DNA of 8,833 nucleotides from positions 1-8,833 of the forward strand of contig JASJAL010000109.1 in assembly GCA_030067055.1 (NCBI GenBank). The letters run 5' to 3'. How positions within the stretch are numbered: position 1 is the first letter of the stretch; each line of letters starts with the position of its first letter. The translations under genes were made by a program, and so were the position numbers. Shown here in pieces: positions 1-6,097 of the stretch. Under the pieces are notes generated by a model. That model saw only the letters and a list, made by a program, of their open reading frames with translations, did no database searches and was not told the DNA's origin. The stretch comes from Kiloniellales bacterium (lineage in GTDB: Bacteria > Pseudomonadota > Alphaproteobacteria > Kiloniellales > JAKSBE01).

Positions 1-359
1 TCGGCCCGGATCAGCCGCTTGGCCGCGGCCAGCATCAGGGTCAGGGTCTGCTCCGCCACCGACTGCGCGTTGACGTCGCCGACCACGGTCAGCGGGACGC
101 CGCGCGCCGTCAGCGCGGCCACGTCGATCGCGTCGTAGCCGACGCCGTGGCGCGAGACGATCTTCAGGCGCGGCGCGGTGGCCAGGATCTCCGCGGTCAG
201 GGGCTGGGTCCGCAGCAACAGTGCGTCGGCGTCCGGCAAATGCCGCAGGTAGGCGGTGTCGCCGGTGTCCTCTACGTAATCGGAGGTGATGCCGGTCGCC
301 CCCTCCAGCAGGGCCAAGCCGTCGGGGTGAACTCTGCCGGCGATCAAGATGTGCGGCAT
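1..359 (-). CDS. D-2-hydroxyacid dehydrogenase (phosphoglycerate dehydrogenase-like), N-terminal part, cut by window edge
   Basis: The N-terminal 119 codons of an NAD-dependent D-isomer-specific 2-hydroxyacid dehydrogenase are visible; the rest lies beyond base 1. The protein begins MPHILIAGRVHPDG. It shows the family's first flavodoxin-like half: LLLRTQPLTAEIL (about residues 47-59), then RLKIVSRHGVGYDAIDV (64-80). The linker NAQSVAEQTLTLML (97-110) leads into the Rossmann domain. The GxGxxG loop and the catalytic Arg, Glu and His are outside the window. The ATG lies 1 nt past the TGA of the upstream aldolase gene, so the two are almost certainly co-transcribed and possibly translationally coupled; no strong Shine-Dalgarno is seen. 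The family interconverts 2-keto and D-2-hydroxy acids. The substrate here is unknown: a serA-like biosynthetic role is possible, but its place behind an aldolase in an inositol operon suggests catabolic use. Confidence 0.88.
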   Translation of the reverse strand, partial: MPHILIAGRVHPDGLALLEGATGITSDYVEDTGDTAYLRHLPDADALLLRTQPLTAEILATAPRLKIVSRHGVGYDAIDVAALTARGVPLTVVGDVNAQSVAEQTLTLMLAAAKRLIRA

Positions 360-360
360 G

Positions 361-1179
361 TCAGTAGCCCGGCTTGGCACCGCTGTCCGTCGACGCAGTG
401 CCTTCGCCCAGGCGTTCGCGCATCTGCGCCACCTGGGCGGAACAGGCGCCGGCCAGCATCCGGACGTCGTTGGACAGGGTCACCAAATCGTAGCCCCAGC
501 CGATCGCCCGCTTCGCGTAGTCCGGGCTGCCGCAGTGCAGACCGGCGCGGATCCCCGCCGTCTTACAGGCCTGGGCGATCTTCTGGATGGCCTCGATCAT
601 CTCCGGCTCCTCGCGGTCGAAGCCGGGCGCCAGCCGGCCCTCGGTCAGCCCGAGGGTCAGATCGGCGGGCCCGACATAGACCGCGTCCAGGCCGGGGGTG
701 GAGACGATCTCCTCGAGGTTCGCCATGGCCTCGGCGGTCTCGACCATGGCGAAGCAGAGGACCTCGTCGTTGGCCTCGCGCCCGTAGTTGGCCCCGGCGG
801 AGAAGTTGGCCCGGGTCGGCCCGAAGGATCGCGTGCCCAATGGCGGATAGCGCATGTAGGAGACCAGTCGCGCCGCATCGGCGCGCGAGTTCACCATCGG
901 GCAGATGATGCCGTAGGCGCCGGCGTCCAGCGCCTTCATGATCGCGCCCGGATCCAGCCAGGGCACCCGCACCAGGGGCGTGGTGCCGCGCGCGCCCAGG
1001 GCCTGCAGCATGCCCACGGCGGCCTGGTAGTCGACCACGCCGTGCTGAATGTCGACCGTCAGGCTGTCGTAGCCGGCCGCGGCCATGATCTCGGCGGAGA
1101 AGGGGCTGGCGATCGACAGCCAGCCGTTGACCACGGGACGGCCCTCGGCCCAGATGCGTTTAATGGCGTTCGGCGTCAT
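361..1179 (-). CDS. HpcH/HpaI-family aldolase (2-keto-3-deoxy-acid aldolase-like)
   Basis: A 272-residue class II, metal-dependent aldolase of the HpcH/HpaI (citrate lyase beta-like) TIM-barrel family, full length for the family. Relatives cleave 2-keto-3-deoxy or 4-hydroxy-2-keto acids to pyruvate plus an aldehyde. All expected active-site positions are present: His46 in VDIQHGVVDYQ, Arg71 in PLVRVPW, metal ligand Glu147 in AMVETAEAM, and metal ligand Asp173 in YVGPADLTLGL. These nearly match the HpaI numbering (H45, R70, E149, D175). The conserved MRYPPLGTRSFGP segment (109-121) is also there. I chose the ATG at 1179 because a strong GAGGGGAG site (1183-1190) precedes it; a TTG 45 nt further upstream would overlap the iolG stop and lacks such support. 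It sits 41 nt after iolG and 1 nt before the hydroxyacid dehydrogenase. It is not a standard iol enzyme (IolJ is an FBA-type aldolase), so the substrate is unknown. Confidence 0.92.
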   Translation of the reverse strand: MTPNAIKRIWAEGRPVVNGWLSIASPFSAEIMAAAGYDSLTVDIQHGVVDYQAAVGMLQALGARGTTPLVRVPWLDPGAIMKALDAGAYGIICPMVNSRADAARLVSYMRYPPLGTRSFGPTRANFSAGANYGREANDEVLCFAMVETAEAMANLEEIVSTPGLDAVYVGPADLTLGLTEGRLAPGFDREEPEMIEAIQKIAQACKTAGIRAGLHCGSPDYAKRAIGWGYDLVTLSNDVRMLAGACSAQVAQMRERLGEGTASTDSGAKPGY

Positions 1180-1182
1180 GCG

Positions 1183-1190
1183 CTCCCCTC
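1183..1190 (-). promoter_or_regulatory. Ribosome binding site that fixes the aldolase start
   Basis: On the minus strand GAGGGGAG lies 3 nt (AGGGG core 5 nt) before the ATG at 1179. This favours a 272-residue aldolase over the 287-residue version starting at an upstream TTG that overlaps the iolG stop. Confidence 0.7.
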
Positions 1191-1220
1191 TTCGTTTGTG
1201 ACTGCGGCCCCGGCGATCGA

Positions 1221-2228
1221 TCAACCGATCTCGTCGACCCGGACCATGCGTTTTTCGGCAACCGACTTGTAGGCGGCTTCGGCCAGCAGAAGGGCCCTGC
1301 GGCCGTCCTCGAAGCCGACCTCAGGCGGCCGTCCTGCCTGCACCGCTTCGACGAAGGCGCCGATCTCGGCGTTGAAGCTCTCCTGGTAGCGCTCGATGAA
1401 GAAGAACAGATAGGGCGCCGAGGCTTCGACCGTCTCGGCGCCGAAGCGGCGCATCTCGTGCGGCTTGCGGTTGTTCGACTGGATCATGCCCTTGCGGCCC
1501 AAGAGCTCGACCCGCTGGTCGTAGCCGTAGACCGCGGTGCGCGAGCCGTTGATGTGGCACATCTTCCCGTCGGCGCAGCGCAGGATGATCATGGCCGTGT
1601 CGACCTCGTCCAGCTCGGCGCCCAGGTCCGGGTCGATCAGCGCGCCGGCGATAGCGAAGACCTCCTCCGGCTCGTCGTCCAGCATGAAGCGCGCCAGGTC
1701 GAAGTCGTGGATGGTCATGTCGCGCAGCAGGCCGCCGGCCGCTTCCAGATATGCCCTTGGCGGGACCTCCGGATCGCGCGAGGTGATGATCACCTGGTGC
1801 AGGTCGCCGATCTCGCCGGCCTGCACGGCCGCCCGCGCGGCGCGGTGGCCGGGATCGAAGCGGCGGTTGAAGCCGATCTGGATCGGCACGTCGGTGCCGG
1901 CGATCGCCGCGGCGCAGCGGTTGACCCGGTCGATGTTGATGTCGATCGGCTTCTCGCAAAGGATCGCCTTGCCGGCCTTGGCCGCGGCCTCGATCAGATC
2001 GGCGTGGGTGTCCGTGGCCGTGGCGATGAGCACGGCGTCAATGCCGTCGCTGGCCAGCAGGTCCTCCACCGAGTCCGCGGCGGCGACGTCCAGCTCCGCC
2101 GCGATCGCCTGGGCGGCGGGGCGGTGGATGTCGAAGACGGCGCTCAGACGCGCCTTCTCGTGGCGCGCGATGTTGCGGGCGTGCATGGCGCCGATGCGCC
2201 CGCAGCCCAGAACCGCTAGATTCAGCAT
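1221..2228 (-). CDS. iolG: Inositol 2-dehydrogenase (Gfo/Idh/MocA family)
   Basis: A 335-residue NAD-dependent cytoplasmic oxidoreductase, first step of inositol catabolism: myo-inositol + NAD+ to 2-keto-myo-inositol + NADH. The N-terminal Rossmann fold has GCGRIG (8-13), and the acidic Asp33 at the end of beta-2 (VFDIHRP) fits NAD rather than NADP. The EKP motif gives Lys93, and LLRDMTIHDFDLARFML gives Asp170 and His174. These correspond to the Lys97/Asp172/His176 triad of Bacillus subtilis IolG. FNRRFDPGH (120-128) and VYGYDQ (233-238) match substrate-pocket segments of that family. The start is the ATG just before LNLAVLGCG; the longer TTG-initiated form adds 31 low-complexity residues ahead of the Rossmann fold. 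GAGGG and GGTGA lie just upstream. It is the first gene of the leftward operon and is divergent from iolD. Activity on scyllo- or D-chiro-inositol, or on a related sugar, cannot be excluded from sequence alone. Confidence 0.92.
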   Translation of the reverse strand: MLNLAVLGCGRIGAMHARNIARHEKARLSAVFDIHRPAAQAIAAELDVAAADSVEDLLASDGIDAVLIATATDTHADLIEAAAKAGKAILCEKPIDINIDRVNRCAAAIAGTDVPIQIGFNRRFDPGHRAARAAVQAGEIGDLHQVIITSRDPEVPPRAYLEAAGGLLRDMTIHDFDLARFMLDDEPEEVFAIAGALIDPDLGAELDEVDTAMIILRCADGKMCHINGSRTAVYGYDQRVELLGRKGMIQSNNRKPHEMRRFGAETVEASAPYLFFFIERYQESFNAEIGAFVEAVQAGRPPEVGFEDGRRALLLAEAAYKSVAEKRMVRVDEIG

Positions 2229-2287
2229 TTCACCAAGCCCTCGCCCAAGATCCCGACCTCTGCCGTCCCCGCCTTCGTACCCCGGCC

Positions 2288-2303
2288 TGCAAAGATCATT
2301 GCA
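2288..2303. promoter_or_regulatory. Candidate operator: 16-nt near-perfect palindrome in iolG-iolD divergent region
   Basis: TGCAAAGATCATTGCA equals its own reverse complement at 14 of 16 positions, with mismatches only at positions 6 and 11. The perfect arms are TGCAA and TTGCA around a 6-nt centre. It sits in the AT-rich core of an otherwise GC-rich intergenic region, and it overlaps the -35 of the candidate iolD promoter and the -10 area of the candidate iolG promoter. That placement suits a repressor controlling both operons, for example an RpiR- or LacI-type IolR. The regulator is not in this window and its identity is inferred. Confidence 0.5.
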
Positions 2304-2321
2304 ATTTTTGCGTGCTGTCAA
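2293..2321 (-). promoter_or_regulatory. Candidate leftward promoter for the iolG operon
   Basis: On the minus strand there is a perfect consensus -35 TTGACA (2321-2316). A 17-nt spacer later there is only a weak -10, TGATCT (2298-2293); a better AATGAT hexamer lies at 15-nt spacing. It would place the transcript start about 60 nt before the iolG ATG. It overlaps the palindrome at 2288-2303 and the rightward promoter. It was found by eye and is not experimentally supported. Confidence 0.35.
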
Positions 2322-2328
2322 TTATCAT
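2299..2328 (+). promoter_or_regulatory. Candidate rightward promoter for the iolD operon
   Basis: TTGCAA (-35, 2299-2304) and TATCAT (-10, 2323-2328) are separated by 18 nt in the most AT-rich stretch of the intergenic region. This would give a leader of about 60 nt before the iolD ATG at 2397. The -35 forms the right half of the 2288-2303 palindrome, so a protein bound there would block it. The leader also contains a repeated GGGCCAA (2343-2349 and 2359-2365). Confidence 0.4.
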
Positions 2329-2396
2329 TCTCCGGCCTTTCGGGGCCAAGAGAGTATCGGGCCAAAAAAGACATCACGAACGACAGGGCGACCGGG

Positions 2397-4244
2397 ATGA
2401 GGACGGATACGATCAGACTGACCATGGCGCAAGCCGTGGTTCGCTACCTCTGCGCGCAAGAGACCGAGATCGACGGCCAGCGGGTGCCGCTCTTCGCCGG
2501 CGTCTTCGGCATCTTCGGCCATGGCAACGTCACCTGCCTGGCGGAGGCGCTGGAAGCCGTGCAGGACAGGCTGCCGACCTGGCGTGGCCAGAACGAACAG
2601 TCCATGACCCTGGCGGCGATCGCCTATGCCAAGGCCAAGAAGCGGCGCCAGTTGATGGTCGCCACCTCCTCGATCGGGCCGGGCGCAACCAACATGCTCA
2701 CGGCAGCGGGGGTGGCCATGTCGAACCGCCTGCCGGTGCTGATCCTGTCAGGCGACGTCTTCGCCAACCGGCGGCCCGACCCGGTGCTGCAGCAGGTCGA
2801 GCACTTCGGCAACCCCACGGTATCGGTGAACGACGCCTTCAAGCCGGTCACCCGCTACTGGGACCGGATCACCCATCCCGAACAGATCATCTCCTCGCTG
2901 CCCCAGGCGGTCGCCGTGATGCTCGATCCGGCCGACTGCGGGCCGGCCTTCATCGGCCTATGCCAGGACACCCAGGAGATCGCCTTCGACTATCCCGCCG
3001 CCTTCTTCGAGACCCGGGTGCACAAGGTGCCGCGGCCGCGGCCGGACCGCGAGCGGGTGGTCGAGGCGGCCGAGATCCTGCGCGGCGCCGCGAAACCGCT
3101 GGTGATCGCCGGCGGCGGCGTGCGCTATTCCGGCGCCGAGGCGCGATTGAGCGAGTTCGCCGCCAAGCACGGCCTGCCGGTCGCCGAGACCATCGCCGGC
3201 AAGGGCAGCCTGGTCCACGACGACCCCGCTCACATCGGCCCGATGGGGGTAATCGGCTCCGCCTCGGCCAACGCCCTGGCCGAAGAGGCCGACGTGGTGC
3301 TGGCGATCGGCACCCGGCTGCAGGACTTCACGACCGGTTCCTGGAGCGCCTTCCGGCCCGACGCCCGCTTCGTCTCGATCAACGCGGCGCGCTTCGACGC
3401 GGTCAAGCACCGGGCCCTGCCGGTAGTCGGCGACGCGCTGGAGACCCTGGACGAGCTGGGCGCCGCGCTGGGCGACTGGACGACCGACGCCGGCTGGATG
3501 CAGAAGGGCCGCGACGAGTTCGCGGCCTGGAACGCCCTGCTCGACGACCACCAGGCGCCGACCAACGCGCCGACGCCGACCTACGCCCAGGTGGTCGGCG
3601 CGGTGAATCGCAAGGCTGGCGAGCGCGACCTGATGGTGGCCGCGGCCGGCGGCCTGCCGGGCGAGGTCAGCAAGGGCTGGAAGGTCAAGTCTCCGGGCAC
3701 CTTCGACTGCGAGTTCGGCTTCTCCTGCATGGGCTACGAGATCGCCGGCGGCTGGGGTGCGGCCATGGCCGACGACAGCCGTGACACCATCGTCCTGACC
3801 GGCGACGGTTCCTACCTGATGATGAACTCGGACATCTACTCCACGGTCCTGACCGGCCACAAGATGATCGTCGTGGTCTGCGACAACGGCGGCTTCGCGG
3901 TCATCAACCGGCTGCAGAACTTCAAGGGCGGCGCCTCCTTCAACAACCTGATCAAGGACAGCCGGGTCAAGGAGCCCTTCGCAGTGGACTTCGCCAAACA
4001 CGCCGAATCCATGGGCGCCCTGGCGCGCAAGGTGGAGAGCATCGCGGACCTGGAGCAAGCGCTCGACTGGGCCAAGGGCAATGACCGCACCACGGTCATC
4101 TCGATCGTCACCGACGGCTTCGACTGGACGCCCGGCGACGCCTGGTGGGACGTCGGCGTACCCGAGACCAGCGAGCGCAAGGAAGTACAACAGGCGCGTG
4201 CCGACCACGTAGCCGGCCGCGGCAAGCAGCGGGTGGGCGTCTGA
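2397..4244 (+). CDS. iolD: 3D-(3,5/4)-trihydroxycyclohexane-1,2-dione acylhydrolase (decyclizing)
   Basis: A 615-residue thiamine-diphosphate enzyme that hydrolyses the C-C bond of trihydroxycyclohexane-1,2-dione to open the ring and give 5-deoxy-glucuronate. It has the three domains of the acetolactate synthase-like family. The N-terminal pyrimidine-binding domain contains the ThDP-activating Glu67 in RGQNEQSMTLAA, then SSIGPGATNM (91-100). The middle domain runs around 215-360 (LVIAGGGVRYSG). The C-terminal pyrophosphate-binding domain has the metal motif GDG (469-471) ending at NGG (497-499). FGIFGHGNV (37-45) and GFDWTPGDAWWDVGVPE (574-590) are characteristic of IolD rather than acetolactate synthase, and the length matches IolD. 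The ATG at 2397 has a modest AGGG 8 nt upstream; an internal ATG at 2424 (MAQAVVRYL) is a possible alternative. It is the first gene of the rightward operon, and its TGA is 2 nt before iolE. Confidence 0.96.
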   Translation: MRTDTIRLTMAQAVVRYLCAQETEIDGQRVPLFAGVFGIFGHGNVTCLAEALEAVQDRLPTWRGQNEQSMTLAAIAYAKAKKRRQLMVATSSIGPGATNMLTAAGVAMSNRLPVLILSGDVFANRRPDPVLQQVEHFGNPTVSVNDAFKPVTRYWDRITHPEQIISSLPQAVAVMLDPADCGPAFIGLCQDTQEIAFDYPAAFFETRVHKVPRPRPDRERVVEAAEILRGAAKPLVIAGGGVRYSGAEARLSEFAAKHGLPVAETIAGKGSLVHDDPAHIGPMGVIGSASANALAEEADVVLAIGTRLQDFTTGSWSAFRPDARFVSINAARFDAVKHRALPVVGDALETLDELGAALGDWTTDAGWMQKGRDEFAAWNALLDDHQAPTNAPTPTYAQVVGAVNRKAGERDLMVAAAGGLPGEVSKGWKVKSPGTFDCEFGFSCMGYEIAGGWGAAMADDSRDTIVLTGDGSYLMMNSDIYSTVLTGHKMIVVVCDNGGFAVINRLQNFKGGASFNNLIKDSRVKEPFAVDFAKHAESMGALARKVESIADLEQALDWAKGNDRTTVISIVTDGFDWTPGDAWWDVGVPETSERKEVQQARADHVAGRGKQRVGV

Positions 4245-4246
4245 GC

Positions 4247-5146
4247 ATGCAGGCGCGGCTCGCCATCGCCCCCATCGCCTGGTCCAACGACGACCTGCCC
4301 GAACTGGGCGGGGACACGCCGCTGGAGACCTGCCTCGAAGAGAGCCGGGCGGCCGGTTTCGCGGGCGTGGAAACCGGCGGCAAGTTCCCCAAGACCAGCG
4401 CCGAACTGGGCCCGATCCTGAAGGACCACGGCCTGAAGCTGGCCTCAGGCTGGTACTCGGGCACGGCGCTGGACCAGGACCTGGCCGCGGAAAAAGACCA
4501 GGCCTGGGCGCAGCTCGAACTGTTCCGCGACCTGGGCGCGCCCTGCATCGTCTACGGCGAGACCGCCGGCACTATCCAGAACCGGCGCGACGTGCCCTTG
4601 AGCCGCCGCAGGCGCTTGTCGGACGACGAGATCGCCGACTACGGCCGCCGGCTGACGGCCTTCGCCGAGTTCTGCGCCGAGCAGGGCGTGCCGCTGGCCT
4701 TTCACCACCACATGGGCACGGCGATCGAGACGGAGCCCGAGGTCGACCTGCTGATGGCCAATACCGGTGAGGCCGTCCATTTGCTGTTCGACAGCGGTCA
4801 TCTGCGCTTCGCCGGCGGCGACGGGCTGGCGTTGATCGAAAAGCACGGCGACCGGATCCTGCACGTCCACATGAAGGATATCCGCGGCAAGGTACTGGAC
4901 GGCCTGGACTGGGAGTCCGACAGCTTCCTCGACGCCGTGCTGCACGGGGTATTCACCGTACCCGGCGACGGCGACATCGACTTCGGCGCTGTCGTACAGC
5001 GCCTGGCGGACGCGGGCTACGAAGGCTGGTTCGTGGTCGAGGCCGAGCAGGACCCTGTCCAGGCGCCGCCCTTCGAGTACGCCCAGATCGGCCATCGCGC
5101 CCTGACGGCGGCGCTCGGGGCGGCCGGCTACCAGATCGTGGAGTAG
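4247..5146 (+). CDS. iolE: Inosose dehydratase (2-keto-myo-inositol dehydratase)
   Basis: A 299-residue metal-dependent TIM-barrel enzyme of the xylose isomerase/AP-endonuclease 2 superfamily, matching the usual IolE length. It dehydrates 2-keto-myo-inositol to 3D-(3,5/4)-trihydroxycyclohexane-1,2-dione, the substrate of IolD. Visible landmarks are IAPIAWSNDDLPELGG (7-22, the IolE N-terminal signature), ETGGKFPK (42-49), HHHMGTAIETEPEVDLLM (153-170), FDSGHL (181-186), HVHMKDIRGKVL (206-217), VPGDGDIDF (238-246) and VVEAEQDP (263-270). These supply the Glu, Asp and His metal and acid/base residues of the family. I chose the ATG at 4247, 2 nt after the iolD stop; a 34-residue in-frame extension into iolD is not conserved-looking. 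GGGTGGG in the end of iolD may serve as the ribosome site, suggesting translational coupling. The gene lies between iolD and the SDR gene. Confidence 0.95.
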   Translation: MQARLAIAPIAWSNDDLPELGGDTPLETCLEESRAAGFAGVETGGKFPKTSAELGPILKDHGLKLASGWYSGTALDQDLAAEKDQAWAQLELFRDLGAPCIVYGETAGTIQNRRDVPLSRRRRLSDDEIADYGRRLTAFAEFCAEQGVPLAFHHHMGTAIETEPEVDLLMANTGEAVHLLFDSGHLRFAGGDGLALIEKHGDRILHVHMKDIRGKVLDGLDWESDSFLDAVLHGVFTVPGDGDIDFGAVVQRLADAGYEGWFVVEAEQDPVQAPPFEYAQIGHRALTAALGAAGYQIVE

Positions 5147-5149
5147 GCC

Positions 5150-5959
5150 ATGAGTGGTTTCGACGGAAAGATCGCGGTGGTCACGGGTGGCACCCAGGGG
5201 CTGGGCGCCGCCATCGCAAAGCTGCTGGCGGAGCGCGGCGCGGCCGGCCTGGTCACCTGCGGGCGCAACGCCGAGAAGGGCAGCACCGTCGCGGAGTCAA
5301 TTATGGCGGAGACTGGCTGCGACGTGCGCTTCGTACGCGCCGACCTGGCCCGGGTCGAGGACTGCCGCGAGGTGATCGGCGCCGCCGACGCAGCCTTCGG
5401 CCGGCTGGACGCCCTGGTCAACGCGGCGGCCATCACCGACCGGGGCACGATCCTCGACACCTCGCCCGAGCTCTTCGACCAGATGTTCGCCATCAACGTC
5501 CGGGCGCCCTTCTTCCTGATGCAAGAGGCCGCCAAGCTGATGCGCCGCGAAAAGACCGAAGGGGCGATGGTCAACATCGCCTCGATGTCGTCCAAGGCAG
5601 GTCAGCCCTTCATCGCCGCCTACTGCGCCTCGAAAGGCGCCTTGGCGACCCTGACCCGCAACACCGCCTACGCCCTGATGCGCGACCGGATCCGGGTCAA
5701 TGGCTTGAACATCGGCTGGATGGCCTCGGAGGGCGAGGACCGCATCCAGCGCCAATTCCACGGCGCGGCCGACGACTGGCTGGAGAAGGCCGCCGCCTCA
5801 CAGGCCTTCGGTCGCCTGATCGACCCGAACGAGGTGGCCAGGGCGGTGGCTTTCCTGGTCAGCGAAGAGTCCGGGCTGATGACCGGTTCCATGGTCGATT
5901 ACGATCAGTCGATCTGGGGCGCCTACGAAACGCCACCCCAGCCCCAGGCGCCACTCTAA
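5150..5959 (+). CDS. Short-chain dehydrogenase/reductase (SDR), classical type
   Basis: A 269-residue classical SDR, presumed cytoplasmic and NAD(P)-dependent. The cofactor loop is TGGTQGLG (12-19). The stabilising motif is NAAA (91-94), and the catalytic tetrad is complete: Asn116, Ser145, Tyr158 and Lys162 (YCASK). CGRNAEK after beta-2 carries Arg39, which may hint at NADP, but this is weak evidence. The segment LNIGWMASEGED (186-197) replaces the usual PG motif of many SDRs, and the tail ends DYDQSIWGAY. The ATG is 3 nt after the iolE stop with GGAG just upstream, so it is part of the iolDE transcript. Its substrate is not determinable. From context it is likely a polyol or cyclitol dehydrogenase, perhaps for another inositol isomer, or a reductase of an inosose. 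It is not one of the canonical iol enzymes. Confidence 0.93.
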   Translation: MSGFDGKIAVVTGGTQGLGAAIAKLLAERGAAGLVTCGRNAEKGSTVAESIMAETGCDVRFVRADLARVEDCREVIGAADAAFGRLDALVNAAAITDRGTILDTSPELFDQMFAINVRAPFFLMQEAAKLMRREKTEGAMVNIASMSSKAGQPFIAAYCASKGALATLTRNTAYALMRDRIRVNGLNIGWMASEGEDRIQRQFHGAADDWLEKAAASQAFGRLIDPNEVARAVAFLVSEESGLMTGSMVDYDQSIWGAYETPPQPQAPL

Positions 5960-6049
5960 GGGCCGGCGGGGTTTGGTGCAGAAGCGGGAAACGTGCAAGA
6001 ATTCCTGGTGATGCAGACCAAGCGAGCGCCGTCTTGAAGACGTGACCGA

Positions 6050-6072
6050 CCCGCGCGGCAAACAAGCGCGGG
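6050..6072 (+). promoter_or_regulatory. GC-rich stem-loop in the leader of the ABC transporter genes
   Basis: CCCGCGC (6050-6056) pairs perfectly with GCGCGGG (6066-6072) across the 9-nt loop GGCAAACAA. It lies 8 nt before the AGGGAGGA ribosome site and is not followed by a U-tract. It is therefore more likely an mRNA-stabilising or processing hairpin than a terminator. The function is inferred only. Confidence 0.4.
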
Positions 6073-6080
6073 CGATGTAG

Positions 6081-6088
6081 AGGGAGGA
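6081..6088 (+). promoter_or_regulatory. Strong ribosome binding site for the ABC ATPase gene
   Basis: AGGGAGGA lies 9 nt before the ATG at 6098 and is a near-full complement to the 16S 3' end. The same GGGAGGAC string precedes the binding-protein gene. It is much stronger than the site before iolD. Confidence 0.7.
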
Positions 6089-6097
6089 CGAACGGGA

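Larger units (their letters stand above)
5960..6097 (+). other. Intergenic gap between SDR and ABC transporter genes
   Basis: This 138-nt gap is long compared with the 2-3 nt gaps upstream, so the transporter may have its own promoter or a processing site. No convincing -35/-10 pair is seen. It holds a short perfect inverted repeat CGTCTT-G-AAGACG (6030-6042), a GC hairpin (6050-6072) and a strong ribosome site (6081-6088). There is no T-run, so no intrinsic terminator is evident. Confidence 0.5.

Noticed and set aside
349..1272. Plus-strand open frames opposite the aldolase and iolG (also 1458-2219 and 1537-2400)
   Set aside because: Arg/Gly/Ala/Val-rich shadows of genuine minus-strand enzymes whose catalytic motifs are intact.
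2343..2365. Direct repeat GGGCCAA in the iolD leader
   Set aside because: Seven bases in GC-rich DNA, lying downstream of the candidate promoter; noted but not strong enough to call a regulatory element.
2312..3784. 490-residue plus-strand frame overlapping iolD
   Set aside because: Out-of-frame reading of iolD, dominated by Arg, Gly, Ala and Pro; no motif, no ribosome site, and it is disjoint from the IolD domains.
2958..4208. 416-residue minus-strand open frame opposite iolD
   Set aside because: A shadow of iolD in high-GC DNA: composition is skewed to Gly, Arg, Val, Asp and His with no recognisable domain. The plus-strand frame is a complete IolD.
5987..6005. GGAA-N11-TTCC in the SDR-ATPase gap as an IolR site
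   Set aside because: The rhizobial IolR motif as I recall it has a 6-nt spacer. Here the spacer is 11 nt and the inner bases are not symmetric, so the match is probably chance.
5960..6097. Intrinsic terminator after the SDR gene
   Set aside because: The GC hairpin at 6050-6072 is not followed by a T-run and sits just before a ribosome site, so it does not look like a terminator.
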